From: Cyanobacteria bacterium CYA
GTDB taxonomy: Bacteria; Planctomycetota; Phycisphaerae; Phycisphaerales; UBA1924
DNA: 64,000 bases
Assembly: GCA_008363215.1 (NCBI GenBank)
Contig: RHKP01000020.1
Location: 1-64,000 of the forward strand
Reading direction: 5' to 3'
The translations under genes were made by a program, and so were the position numbers. Positions 1 through 9,800 of the stretch are shown here, piece after piece. The notes under the pieces were generated by a model. That model was given only the letters and a program-made list of their open reading frames with translations, did no database searches and was not told the origin of the DNA. Every line of letters starts with the position of its first letter. Position 1 is the first letter of the stretch.

Positions 1-48
1 CACACGTTTGCACAGCCAGTCCAACTGCTCGTCCGTGAGTTTTAGCAT
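1..48 (-). CDS. 5' end of an unidentified gene, possibly a transposase (partial)
   Basis: A minus-strand reading frame starts with ATG at 48 and runs off the left edge after 16 codons, reading MLKLTDEQLDWLCKRV. An N-terminus of the form MxxLTDEQW is common in IS5/IS4-type transposases, so a transposase is possible. Sixteen residues cannot prove this. It could equally be an ordinary short gene downstream of ispE, since both lie on the same strand with about 57 bases between them. Confidence 0.3.
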   Translation of the reverse strand, partial: MLKLTDEQLDWLCKRV

Positions 49-105
49 GGTGCTGAGTCATACGCGCCCCGCCGAAAACGGTTTCGGGATAGCCTCTAGT
101 GATCT

Positions 106-972
106 TCAGACCAGGCGCGTGCAGAGAACTTTCGTGTCGGGCAGAAGCCTTTGCAGGCGCCGGGCGACCTGCTCGTCGCCGGGCAGGAAAAGCGTGCTCC
201 CGCTTCCACTCAGGTGCGGCTCGATCCCGATGTGCTCTCGCACGCGACGGCGCAGGTCGCCCAGGCGCGGCTCGACTGCCTCGGCCGCGAACGCCAGATC
301 GTTGAAGAGTGCGACCGGATCGTGTTGCTCGACCAGGCGACCGACGCGGGCCTGGTCCAGTCCGGGCGAGGGGAGCGAGTCAAATCGGCGATAGACCTGC
401 GGCGTAGCGCACCCGAAGGGTGGGCAGATGAGCACGAGCGGGTCGGTGCGACGCTCGGTGCGTTCAACCTGTTCGCCCACGCCGGAGACGATGCCGGGGC
501 GGGGAGGGGCCTGATGGTCGATGAAGAAGCCGACGTCGCTGCCGAGCGAGCAGCCAAGGGCGCGCAGCGCCGGTAGGCCGATGGCAAGGTCGAAGAGTTC
601 GACGAGGGCGAGCAGTGTGGCGGCTGCATCGGACGACCCGCCGCCCAGCCCTCCTCCGGCGGGGATGTGCTTTTCGATTTCGATTCGGACAGGAAGCGGG
701 CGGTTGGAGTGCGATTCGAGCAGGCGATGGGCGCGGAAGACCAAATCTTTTTCGAGCGGCCATTCGACCGGCGTTCCGTCACCCCAGCGGCGTTCGATGC
801 TGGTGGTGTGGGTGCGAGTGATGCGGACCTGGTCAGCCAGAGCGATGGCGGAAATCCACGAGCAGATGGGATGAAAGCCGGCGTGGGGGTGTCCGGGGGG
901 GTGGGGGGGGCCGACGGAAAGCGCGAGGTTGACCTTGGCGTGGGCGGGCCGGGTCAACGGGGTCGCGGTCAT
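106..972 (-). CDS. ispE: 4-diphosphocytidyl-2-C-methyl-D-erythritol kinase
   Basis: GHMP-family kinase of 288 residues, the usual size. It phosphorylates the 2-hydroxyl of CDP-methylerythritol in the cytosolic MEP isoprenoid pathway. Visible hallmarks are the N-terminal substrate motif PAHAKVNLALSVG (residues 9-21) and the glycine-rich ATP loop PAGGGLGGGSSDAA (about residues 109-122). The C-terminus keeps the HLSGSGSTLF block typical of GHMP motif 3. ATG at 972 is the only sensible start. The gene is divergent from the Nif3-like gene at 1039. The preceding pathway enzyme, ispD, lies 42 kb away in this window, so the two are not an operon. Confidence 0.95.
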   Translation of the reverse strand: MTATPLTRPAHAKVNLALSVGPPHPPGHPHAGFHPICSWISAIALADQVRITRTHTTSIERRWGDGTPVEWPLEKDLVFRAHRLLESHSNRPLPVRIEIEKHIPAGGGLGGGSSDAAATLLALVELFDLAIGLPALRALGCSLGSDVGFFIDHQAPPRPGIVSGVGEQVERTERRTDPLVLICPPFGCATPQVYRRFDSLPSPGLDQARVGRLVEQHDPVALFNDLAFAAEAVEPRLGDLRRRVREHIGIEPHLSGSGSTLFLPGDEQVARRLQRLLPDTKVLCTRLV

Positions 973-1038
973 GGGGCATGGTAAGTCGGCCCGGGGCGGG
1001 GCGGCTCATACAATGGGCCGGACTTCACCAGGAGAGGC

Positions 1039-2199
1039 ATGATGAAGTTACGCGATCTGGTCGCCCTGATGCAGGAAGTCGCGCCGCTGGAGTACGCCGA
1101 GGACTGGGACCGCGCGGGTTTGCAGGTGGGCGTTCCCGAGCGTGAACTGACCGGGGCGATCCTGCTGACCATCGACCTGACCGAGGCAGTGCTGGCCGAG
1201 GCGATCGGGCAGGGGTGCTCGGCGATCATCGCGTACCACTGTCCGATCTGGAACCCGCTGACGACGCTGACGGACACGTCGGCCAAGGAGCGGGTGGTGC
1301 GTGGAGCGATCGAGCATGGGATCGCAATCTACTCGCCGCACACGGCGCTGGATGCGGCGCCGGGCGGGGTGACGGACTGGTTGTGCGAGGGGCTGAGCGG
1401 GGGGAGCGAGAACCAGATCGCCGGCGACTGCCGCGCGCTGGTGCCGCACCTGCGCGTCGAGCGCAACCGGCAACTCAAGATTGTGGTGTTCGTACCCGAG
1501 AACGACGTGGACGCGCTGCGAAACGCGCTGGGCACGGCCGGGGCGGGGACGATCGGGGCCTACCGGTTGTGCTCGTTCGCCACGCCGGGGACGGGAACCT
1601 TCTTCGGCGCCGAGACGGCGGCGCCGCGCATGGGAACGACCGGGCGTCTGGAGAAGATTCCCGAGGTGCGGCTGGAGATGGTGTGCTCGAAGGCCGCCCT
1701 GCCGCTGGTGATTCAGACGCTGCGAGAGTTTCATCCGTACGAGGAGCCGGCCTTCGACGTGTACGAACTGGTGGGGACGCAGTTGCGGTCGGCCGGGCTG
1801 GGTCGTCGGCTGGTGCTTGACCGCCCGGCGACGGTGGTCGAACTGGCCGACCGGCTGTCAGCGCACCTGAACGTGAACCGTGTGAAGTATGCGCTGGCTG
1901 GGGAAGCGGACGAGATGATCCGGCACGTAGGCGTGATTCCCGGGTCAGGGGAGGATCTGCTCGATCTTGCGACACGGGAGGGGTGCCGCGTGTTTGTGAC
2001 CGGCGAGATGCGGCATCACGCGGTGGTCGCGGCGCTGCAGCAGGGCGTGAGCGTGATCCTGGGCGGACACACGCCCACCGAGCGCGGGTATCTGCCGCGT
2101 CTGGCGCAACGGTTGACGGCGATGGGGCCCGACGTGCCGGTGCTGGTGAGCCGGCAGGATCGCGATCTGTTCACGATGGCAGGGCAGAAGAAGTCATGA
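1039..2199 (+). CDS. Nif3-like dinuclear metal-centre protein
   Basis: 386 residues, matching the long (YqfO-type) Nif3/DUF34 proteins. The N- and C-terminal halves form the metal-binding Nif3 fold, with a PII/CutA-like insert between them (roughly residues 135-240, containing FHPYEEPAFDVYEL). Metal-ligand motifs visible are IIAYHCPIW (near residue 63), SPHTALDAAPGG and GGHTPTERGYL near the C-terminus. The biochemical role of the family is unsettled; older annotations as GTP cyclohydrolase type 2 are doubtful. The start is ATG 1039 or the next codon ATG 1042; GGAGAGG at 1030-1036 is a fair ribosome site. The stop overlaps the start of the next gene in ATGA, so the two are translationally coupled. 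Confidence 0.9.
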   Translation: MMKLRDLVALMQEVAPLEYAEDWDRAGLQVGVPERELTGAILLTIDLTEAVLAEAIGQGCSAIIAYHCPIWNPLTTLTDTSAKERVVRGAIEHGIAIYSPHTALDAAPGGVTDWLCEGLSGGSENQIAGDCRALVPHLRVERNRQLKIVVFVPENDVDALRNALGTAGAGTIGAYRLCSFATPGTGTFFGAETAAPRMGTTGRLEKIPEVRLEMVCSKAALPLVIQTLREFHPYEEPAFDVYELVGTQLRSAGLGRRLVLDRPATVVELADRLSAHLNVNRVKYALAGEADEMIRHVGVIPGSGEDLLDLATREGCRVFVTGEMRHHAVVAALQQGVSVILGGHTPTERGYLPRLAQRLTAMGPDVPVLVSRQDRDLFTMAGQKKS

Positions 2200-3638
2200 G
2201 CGAACAGGAAGCCAGGCGCGCCGGGGCCCAGGTTCTGATCGTCGAGGATGAGCCCGACCACGCCGAGGTGATGGCCGAGGCGCTGCGCCGACCCGGACAC
2301 GTCTGCACAATCGTCGGCGGAGTGTCGGCGGCGATGGGGGAACTCGAAGGCGGATCCTTTGACGTGATCGTCACCGACCTGCGCATGCCCGAGTCGGGCG
2401 GGGAGCACGGGGCGAGCCCTGACGGGGCCGACGCGGGGCTGATCGTGCTCGAGGCGGCGCGACGGCTTCAGCCCAACGCCGAGACGATCATGGTGACGGC
2501 GCACGGGGACGTGGCGACGGCGCGGGCGGCCTTCAAGCACGGGGCCTTCGACTTCATCGAAAAGCCTCTGGAACTGGAGGTGTTCCGCAGCCTGGTCAAC
2601 CGGGCGGCCGAGAACGTGCTGCTCAGGTACGAGTCGGGCGACCTCTCAGGGTTGGTGCAGCATGACGGGTTTGAGGGCATCATCGCCGGTTCAGAGTCGA
2701 TGCGGCGCATCCTGCGCACGGTGCGCACGGTGGCGGGCAGCACGATTCCGGTGCTGGTGACCGGCGAGAGCGGGACCGGCAAGGAACTGATCGCCCGGGC
2801 GGTGCATGAGAACTCGAAGCGGCGCGGGGCACGCTACGCGGTGTTCAACTGCGCCGGGCAGAGCGAGAGTCTGCTGGAGGATCAACTCTTCGGACACGTC
2901 AAGGGCGCCTACACCGGGGCCGAGAAGGACCGCGAGGGCGTGTTCGAGTATGCCAGCGGCGGGACGCTGTTCCTCGATGAGATCGGGGACATGCCGGTGT
3001 CGATGCAGGCTAAGTTGCTGCGGGTGCTCGAATCGGGGGAGGTGGTGCGGCTGGGGTCGAACGAGCCGCGGAAGATCGACGTGCGTTTCGTGAGTGCGAC
3101 CAACCGCGAACTGCGGGAAATGATCGGGCAGGGCGCGTTCCGCGAGGATCTGTTTTTCCGCATCAATGGAAGCCACGTGCACCTGCCGCCGCTGCGCGAG
3201 CGGCGTGACGACATTCCGCGGATCGTGCGCCACGCGATCGGGCGGTTTTCCGCCCAGATGGCGTCCGACACGCCGCCCCCGCCGATCAGCGACACAGCGA
3301 TGCTGCGGCTGACAAGTTACGCGTGGCCGGGCAACGTGCGACAGTTGCTCAACGTGACACAGAACATGGTGATCGCAGCGATTGGGGAGTCCGAGAACCC
3401 GTCGCGGGCGCGGATCGAGGTGCGGCACATTCCCCCCGAGGTGTTGGCGTCCGAGATTGACGACGGGTCGGAGGGCCTGAGCGGGTCTCTGGCGGGGAGC
3501 AGCCTGGAGCAGTTGGAGAAGCGGGCCATTCGCGAGACCCTGCAGATGACCGGGGGCAATCGGGAGCAGACGGCCAAACTGCTCGGGATCGGAGAGAGAA
3601 CCCTCTATCGGAAACTGAAGGAATACGGGTTGAGGTGA
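2196..3638 (+). CDS. NtrC-family sigma-54-dependent response regulator
   Basis: 480 residues from the ATG overlapping the Nif3 stop; the frame is open further upstream but the receiver domain begins here. Domains in order: REC (residues 12-135, phospho-acceptor Asp61 in VIVTDLRMP), sigma-54 AAA+ ATPase (about 165-395, Walker A GESGTGKE near 189, sigma-54 loop GAYTGA near 238, Walker B LFLDEIGDM), and Fis-type helix-turn-helix (about 440-478, NREQTAKLLGIGERTLYRKL). GAYTGA is a tolerated variant of GAFTGA. The receiver domain has about 10 extra residues after the phosphorylation site (SGGEHGASPDGAD). No sensor kinase is adjacent, so its signal is unknown. It should activate RpoN-dependent promoters. 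Confidence 0.92.
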   Translation: MSEQEARRAGAQVLIVEDEPDHAEVMAEALRRPGHVCTIVGGVSAAMGELEGGSFDVIVTDLRMPESGGEHGASPDGADAGLIVLEAARRLQPNAETIMVTAHGDVATARAAFKHGAFDFIEKPLELEVFRSLVNRAAENVLLRYESGDLSGLVQHDGFEGIIAGSESMRRILRTVRTVAGSTIPVLVTGESGTGKELIARAVHENSKRRGARYAVFNCAGQSESLLEDQLFGHVKGAYTGAEKDREGVFEYASGGTLFLDEIGDMPVSMQAKLLRVLESGEVVRLGSNEPRKIDVRFVSATNRELREMIGQGAFREDLFFRINGSHVHLPPLRERRDDIPRIVRHAIGRFSAQMASDTPPPPISDTAMLRLTSYAWPGNVRQLLNVTQNMVIAAIGESENPSRARIEVRHIPPEVLASEIDDGSEGLSGSLAGSSLEQLEKRAIRETLQMTGGNREQTAKLLGIGERTLYRKLKEYGLR

Positions 3639-3866
3639 ACCGCCCACACCGCTTTGAGGGCGTTATGAGCCGTTTCCGGTTGTGCTTTTTCGATTGCACA
3701 ACGTCGAAAGAAGCCTCGCGTGGACTTGGGATGAAATCTTAGGGTCAAAGCCTGAAAAAGCGCATGGCTGTCCGTCAACATGCCTTGGAGACTGTCCGAT
3801 GAGCCTGTCTCTGCGGGGGATGTCACTCGTTTGCCCGCGCAGAGGAGGGTTGGGGGGGCGTCCGGC

Positions 3867-5738
3867 ATGGAGACTGTGCGGTTCCAGAAGGTTATTTCAT
3901 GTCCAAACCTGCCCACTCTTCCGGGCATCGCGATACAGGTGCTCGAACTGACCGGCCGGCCGGATACGTCGCTCCGCTCGCTGGCGCACGTTGTCGAGCA
4001 GGATCAGGCATTGGCGGCCAAGATCCTCAAGACGGTCAATTCGAGTTTCTACGGGCTGGCCAAGCCGTGCGGCACGGTGGACCGGGCGTTGAACTACCTG
4101 GGGCTGAACACGGTCAAGTCGCTGGTGTTGGGGTTCAGCCTGTTCGATTCGACCAAGTTGGTCGGGCACGGCACGGGGTTTGATCTTCAACGGTACTGGA
4201 GGAGGTCGGTTTGCAGTGCGGTGGCTGCACGGATGCTGTCGTTGCAGTTGCGGCGTTGCGACCCGGACGAGGCGTTCACAGCGGCGTTGTTCCAGGACAT
4301 CGGCATCCTCGCGGCGGTGACGGCTCTGGGGGAGGAGTACGTCAACGTTATGGGTGAAGCGAACATGGGCGATGACTCGTGCTGCCAGGCCGAGCAGGCC
4401 GCGTTCGAGTTCGATCACACCTCGATTGGAGCGGCGCTGGCGACGAAGTGGCGCCTGCCGGAGTCGTACGGGGTGGTGGCGGGGCACCACCATCATCCGC
4501 GCGGAGTGCCGACGGCGTCGTTGCACCTGGTGCGGACGGCGATCATGGCGCGATACGCGGCGAACATGCTGCTGGACAAGGAGCAGGAGGCGCAGTGGTC
4601 CAGCCGTCTGGAGCGGACGACGCAGGAGTGGTTCGGGTGCGAACTGGCCGAACTGGACTCGGCGCTGAGCGAGATTGCGTCGGCGGCGCGCCAGATCGAG
4701 AAGTTGTTCGACCTGGACGCGATCGGCTCGACGTCGAACCTGATGGCGGCGGCCGAGGAGCAGGCGATCCAGGTGCGACTCGAAGCAGACCGCGCGTCGA
4801 CCTGCGATCCACTGACCGGGCTGGGCAATCGGCGGCGGCTGGATGAGCGGTTGGCGGCGCTGTTCGCTGAATCTCGCGCGTCGGGCTCGAGCCTGACGGT
4901 GATCATGTGCGACGGGGACCGGTTCAAGTCGATCAACGACACGTTGGGTCACCAGGCCGGGGATGCGGTGCTCAAGGAAATCGGCGAGCGACTGGCGACG
5001 GCCATGCAGGAGCGGGGCGAGGTGTTCCGCTATGGCGGGGAGGAGTTCGTAGCGCTGCTGCCCGGGCTGACGCCGGCCGACGCGCGGGCGGCCGGCGAAG
5101 AGATACGCGAATCGATGGCGAGCATCGAGGTGGACATCAGTGCGCTTGGCCTGAGCAGGTCGAGCGTCGCGGTGACCATCAGCGTGGGGATCGCGCACGC
5201 GCAGGGCGCGACCTGGCCGGAGGCGTGCGAGCACCTGGTGCAGCGGGCCGACGAGGCGTTGTATGAAGCCAAGCACAAGGGGCGGAATCGGGTGGAATGG
5301 TGGGTGGGCGCCCATGCGGCGCAGCCGCCCGCGGCCGCGCGCGGGGAGCGGACGCGAGTTCTGATCGTTGAAGATGACCCGCTTGCAGCCGCGATCTGGC
5401 GCACGCTGCTGGGAAAGCAGAATGTGGAGATGAGTTTTGAAGCCGGCGTGCCGGGGGTCAAGCGCCTGCTCGAGAGCGGATACAAGCCTGACGTGGCCGT
5501 GGTCGACTACATGCTCAGCATCGGCACGGGGCCTGAAGCCATCGTGGCGATCCGCGCGGCGGTGGGGAAGGAAGTACCCATCCTGCTGGTGTCGGCGCAC
5601 CTGAGTGCGGACAAGCGGGCGGCCGGTGAACGGGCCGGCGCGACCGCGTGCATGAGCAAGATCGAACTGTGTTCCAGCCTCGGGCAGATCGTTCAGAGGC
5701 TGATCACGGGCGAGGTGAGCAAACTGTGGGCGGCCTAG
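3867..5738 (+). CDS. HDOD-GGDEF-REC signalling protein
   Basis: 623 residues from ATG 3867; an in-frame ATG at 3780 would add 29 residues that look non-conserved. Domains: HDOD (about 8-215, with LPTLPGIAIQVLEL and NSSFYGLAKP), GGDEF (about 311-480, opening DPLTGLGNRRR, active-site loop GGEEF near residue 389), then a C-terminal receiver (about 496-620, phospho-acceptor in VAVVDYML). The intact GGEEF predicts diguanylate cyclase activity. The RxxD product-inhibition site normally just upstream is not present (MQERGEVFRY instead), so feedback control may be missing. A receiver at the C-terminal rather than N-terminal end is an uncommon order. No kinase is adjacent. Confidence 0.9.
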   Translation: METVRFQKVISCPNLPTLPGIAIQVLELTGRPDTSLRSLAHVVEQDQALAAKILKTVNSSFYGLAKPCGTVDRALNYLGLNTVKSLVLGFSLFDSTKLVGHGTGFDLQRYWRRSVCSAVAARMLSLQLRRCDPDEAFTAALFQDIGILAAVTALGEEYVNVMGEANMGDDSCCQAEQAAFEFDHTSIGAALATKWRLPESYGVVAGHHHHPRGVPTASLHLVRTAIMARYAANMLLDKEQEAQWSSRLERTTQEWFGCELAELDSALSEIASAARQIEKLFDLDAIGSTSNLMAAAEEQAIQVRLEADRASTCDPLTGLGNRRRLDERLAALFAESRASGSSLTVIMCDGDRFKSINDTLGHQAGDAVLKEIGERLATAMQERGEVFRYGGEEFVALLPGLTPADARAAGEEIRESMASIEVDISALGLSRSSVAVTISVGIAHAQGATWPEACEHLVQRADEALYEAKHKGRNRVEWWVGAHAAQPPAAARGERTRVLIVEDDPLAAAIWRTLLGKQNVEMSFEAGVPGVKRLLESGYKPDVAVVDYMLSIGTGPEAIVAIRAAVGKEVPILLVSAHLSADKRAAGERAGATACMSKIELCSSLGQIVQRLITGEVSKLWAA

Positions 5739-5787
5739 CGGGTTGCCCCCTGGGTCCGGGCATGGGAGCATTGTGCAGGAGCGACCC

Positions 5788-6771
5788 ATGCAAGCCATAC
5801 GAGTTCACGTCCACGGCGATTCATCGGTGATGAAGTTGGATGAAGCGCCTGACCCGCAGCCCGGCGCCGGGCAGGTGCTGGTACGGATCCACGCGGCCGG
5901 CGTCAACCCGGTGGACACGTACATCCGCGCGGGCGGGTACGGAAGGCTCCCGAGCCTGCCGTACACGCCGGGCATCGATGCAGCCGGCGTGATCGAAGCA
6001 GTGGGGCAGGGCGCTGATCTCCGCCGCGGGACGACGACGCTCAAACCGGGCGATCGGGTCTGGGTGTGCGCACTGGCCGGGGGAACCTATGCGCAGCGCG
6101 TCACAGCGCAGGCTCATGAAGTGCATGCGCTGCCGGGCGGGGTGAGGTTTGAAGAGGGCGCTCGGCTCGGCGTGCCCTGTCTGACGGCGTGGCGCGCGAT
6201 GATGCAGATCGGGGCGGCCCGCCCGGGGCAGAGCGTGCTGATTCACGGCGCCAGCGGGGGCGTGGGCAGTGCGTGCGTGCAGATCGCCAGCGCCAGCGGG
6301 CTGCGGGTGATCGGTACGGCCGGCACCACTGACGGGCTGGCGTTTGTGCGCAAACTGGGCTGCGAGGCCGCGTTCAACCATCGCGAGAAGGGCTACGAGG
6401 AGCAGATCATGGACGCGACCGGCGGGCGCGGGCCCGACCTGATCGTCGAAATGCTGGCCAATGTCAATCTCGAGCGCGACATGGGACTGGTGGCTCCGCG
6501 CGGGCGGATCATCGTGGTGGGCAATCGAGGCCAGATCACCGTGAACCCGCGCGGGCTGATGGGCAAGGACTCGAGTGTGCACGGCATGGCGCTGTTCAAT
6601 GCTTCGCGCGAGGAGTTGCTCGAATGTGCCAGCGGCGTGGAGGGCGGGCTGCGTGCTGGGTGGCTGCGGCCCGTGGTGCAGGAAGTGATGCCGCTGAGGG
6701 ACGCGCCGCGGGCGCACGAATGGGTGATGACCGACGGAAAGCGCGGAAGCGTGGTGCTGAGCGTGGAGTGA
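5788..6771 (+). CDS. zinc-independent NADPH:quinone oxidoreductase (MDR family)
   Basis: 327 residues from ATG 5788, preceded by CAGGAGCG. It resembles quinone reductase / zeta-crystallin type medium-chain dehydrogenases. The N-terminal GroES-like fold carries AAGVNPVDTYIRAG, and the Rossmann fold carries the NADP-binding GASGGVGSACVQIA (near residue 152). The cysteines of zinc-dependent alcohol dehydrogenases are absent. The family reduces quinones or enones using NADPH in the cytosol; the actual substrate cannot be told. It is convergent with purL, 76 bases away. Confidence 0.88.
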   Translation: MQAIRVHVHGDSSVMKLDEAPDPQPGAGQVLVRIHAAGVNPVDTYIRAGGYGRLPSLPYTPGIDAAGVIEAVGQGADLRRGTTTLKPGDRVWVCALAGGTYAQRVTAQAHEVHALPGGVRFEEGARLGVPCLTAWRAMMQIGAARPGQSVLIHGASGGVGSACVQIASASGLRVIGTAGTTDGLAFVRKLGCEAAFNHREKGYEEQIMDATGGRGPDLIVEMLANVNLERDMGLVAPRGRIIVVGNRGQITVNPRGLMGKDSSVHGMALFNASREELLECASGVEGGLRAGWLRPVVQEVMPLRDAPRAHEWVMTDGKRGSVVLSVE

Positions 6772-6847
6772 AATCACAGGAACGTCAACCCGGAGAGACG
6801 CCTGAAGACGAGCGCTTCTCCAGCGTCCATTGCGGGGGACATTGCAC

Positions 6848-9800
6848 TCACCAGTCCAGCGTGCCGAGCCACGCGGCTGCGAGGTCGGAGACGGGAACGG
6901 AGCCATACTCGTCATTGAGATCGAGTATGCCGGATGCGTCAAGCGGCGATCCAAGGATGTTTGCGCCGAGAGCACCGCCATACAACTCGCCGATGCGCTT
7001 CATCGTGTGCACCGGGTTCTTGCATTCGAGGACATAGCAACTGCGTTCGCCGAACCAGTACGCCATCAGGTAGTCGTCGCGATAGAGCGGGTACATTCGA
7101 CAGCCAAGCGGGCGCTCCGGCGTGGAGCCGGCGATGAGCATTTCTGCGACTGCACAGAGGATGCCGCCATCGGAGGCGTCGTGCGCGGATTCGACGAGCC
7201 CTTCGTTCATCGCTTGGTGGACGGCACGCGCCAGACGAGCCGAGGCCTCGGGATCCGGTCGAGGTCTGCCCGTGCTCGCACGCGGAGGAAGTGCACCAAT
7301 TTGAGCAAGGTGTGTGCCTCCGAGGCGCAGTGTGTCCTCGGCCCATTGTTCAAACGTACCACGCATCGGCTCAACGGCGATGAGCGTGTTGCCCGGTTTT
7401 TTTGCATCCATCGTCACACAGGTGCGCACGTCGTGGACGATGCCGACGCCGGTGATGAGGAGGGTTGGCGGGATCTCGATGGTGCGGGCGGGTCGGCCGT
7501 TCTCGCCGGGGATGGTGAACTGGTTATTGAGGCTGTCCTTGCCGCTGATGAAGGGCGTGCGGTAGGCCTTGGCGCCGTCGTAGCAGCCCTCGGCCGCGCG
7601 GACCAGGCTGGCGAGGTTCTCCGGCTTCTTGCAACTCGGCCAGCAGAAGTTGTCGAGGATCGCGATGCGGTTGGGGTCGGCGCCAACGCAGACAAGGTTG
7701 CGCACGCATTCGTCGATCGCAGCCAGGGCCATTTCGTAGGGGTCTGTGTAGATCGGCGCTCCGAGCGGATGGTTGGTGTGTCCGGAGCCATCGAGTATCG
7801 GCTCGGCGGGCCGATCCACCCCGAGCCCGCAGGCAATGGCGAGGCCTTTGTGGGTGCCCGGGACCGGCTCGATGACGGCTGCATCCATCGGCCCGCGTCC
7901 GCAAGGCCCGCCGAGCGGACGAATGACGGTGTTGCCCTGCACCTCGTGGTCGTACTGCCGGATGATGAAGTGCTTGCTGGCGATGTTGGGGTGCGCGAGG
8001 AGCGCGAGCAGCGCGTCGCGGGGAGAGGGAGATTCAACCACAGACGACACGGAAAAAGGGACCAGGGATCGGCCATCAGCCACCAGGGGATCAGGTCTTG
8101 AATCGTTCTCGCTCTTGCTCCGTGCAACTCCGTGGGACTCCGTGGTGAAGTCTGTGGTCTTCCACACGGCCTCGCGGGTCGGCGTGGGGATGCCGTTGTG
8201 GAGAAAGTGCATAGGCAGGCGTCCGACCTCGTGCCCGTTGTAGTGCAGGACGAGGTCGCGGGCGGGGGTGCCGAACGTGCCGAGCACACTCAGTTCGACG
8301 TGCTCTTCATCGCAGATCTGCTGGAGCGCGGGCAGGTTCTCCTTCGGCACGGCCAGCACCATGCGCTCCTGCGCCTCGCTGATCCAGATTTCGGTGTACG
8401 TCAACCCGGCGTACTTCAGCGGCGCACGATCGAGGTGCACTTCGGCGCCAAGGTGCTCGCCCATCTCGCCGACCGCGGACGAGAAGCCGCCCGCGCCACA
8501 GTCGGTGATGGCGTTGAAGAGGGGGAATGGAGCATGTGAAGTGGGGAAAGGGTTCCCCTCGCAGGCGCTTCGGGCTCGTGTCTCGTCGCTTGGCTCCTGA
8601 GCCCCCCCCTCCGGGCGTGCCTGTGTCGCTTCGCCGCCTTGTCCTTCGTGCCCGCACGCCACATAGTCGCGAGCCCGCAGAATCGCATCGAGCACACGCT
8701 TCTCCTCGATCGCGTTGCCGATCTGCACGGCGTGGGCAAACTCGTCGGCGTGGGTGTCGGTCAGTTCGGCGCTGGAGAAGGTCGCGCCGTGGATGCCGTC
8801 GCGCCCGGTGCGCCCTCCCAGTGCGACGATGAGGTCGCCTGGCCTGGCCTTGCCGTCGATGCGGTCGCGCGGCATGATGCCGACGCACCCGCAGAAGACC
8901 AGCGGGTTGCCGACATAGCGATCGTCGAACCACACCGCGCCGTTGACGGTGGGGATCCCCATGCGGTTGCCGTAGTCACGCACACCGGCGACGACGTCGG
9001 TGAGAATCCGCCGCGGATGCAGGCAGCCGGCAGGAAGTTGGTACGCACAGGTGGCGGAGGGTGCAGGGGCCGCAGAGAAGGAAGCCGGGACTTGCTTCGA
9101 AGAACTCTCCTCCGAGTCTGCGCCCTTGGCGCTCTTTGCGTCCTCTGCGTACCAGTGTCTGGGGTGAGCCACGCAGAAGACGTCGGTGCTGGCGATGGGT
9201 TTGGCGGCCAGCCCGGTGCCCATGATGTCGCGGATGCACCCGCCGATACCCGTGGCTGCGCCGCCATAGGGCTCCAGAGCGCTGGGGTGGTTGTGCGTTT
9301 CGACCTTGACGCACACGGCGTGGTTGTCATCGAACGTGATCACACCCGCGTTGTCGACGAAGACAGAGAGCGTCCAGTCAACCCCCTCGGCGATGAGTTC
9401 GTGTGTCGCGGCGGCGACGGTGGACTTGAGGAGATTGTGGATGGTGACGGACCCGTCGGCGTGGACTTGGTGCCCGGGACGACCTTCCCAGCGGATGGGG
9501 TCTGCCTGGCTGGCGCTTCGGGCTCGTTCCGCGTCGCGTCCCCCTCCATGCCCTTGTGCCTGCGTGCCTTCCTGCCTGTACCTGATCGTGCTCTTGAGGG
9601 TCTTGTGCACGCAGTGTTCCGACCAGGTCTGCGCGAGGGTTTCCAGTTCGATGTCTGTCGGCTCACGGTTCAGACGCCGGTACTCGTCGCGGATGGCCCG
9701 CATCTCGTCGAGGCTCAGGAACAGATGTGCGTCGCGGCTGAGCCGTTCGAGTGCGTCGTCGTCCAGTCTGCGGATTTCGACGTGTGTGACGCGGAACTCG

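Noticed and set aside
3897-5798. Long minus-strand open frame (633 codons) opposite the HDOD-GGDEF gene
   Set aside because: It mirrors a real gene in a high-GC genome; its translation is Arg/His/Pro-rich without any domain, while the plus strand has three recognisable domains.
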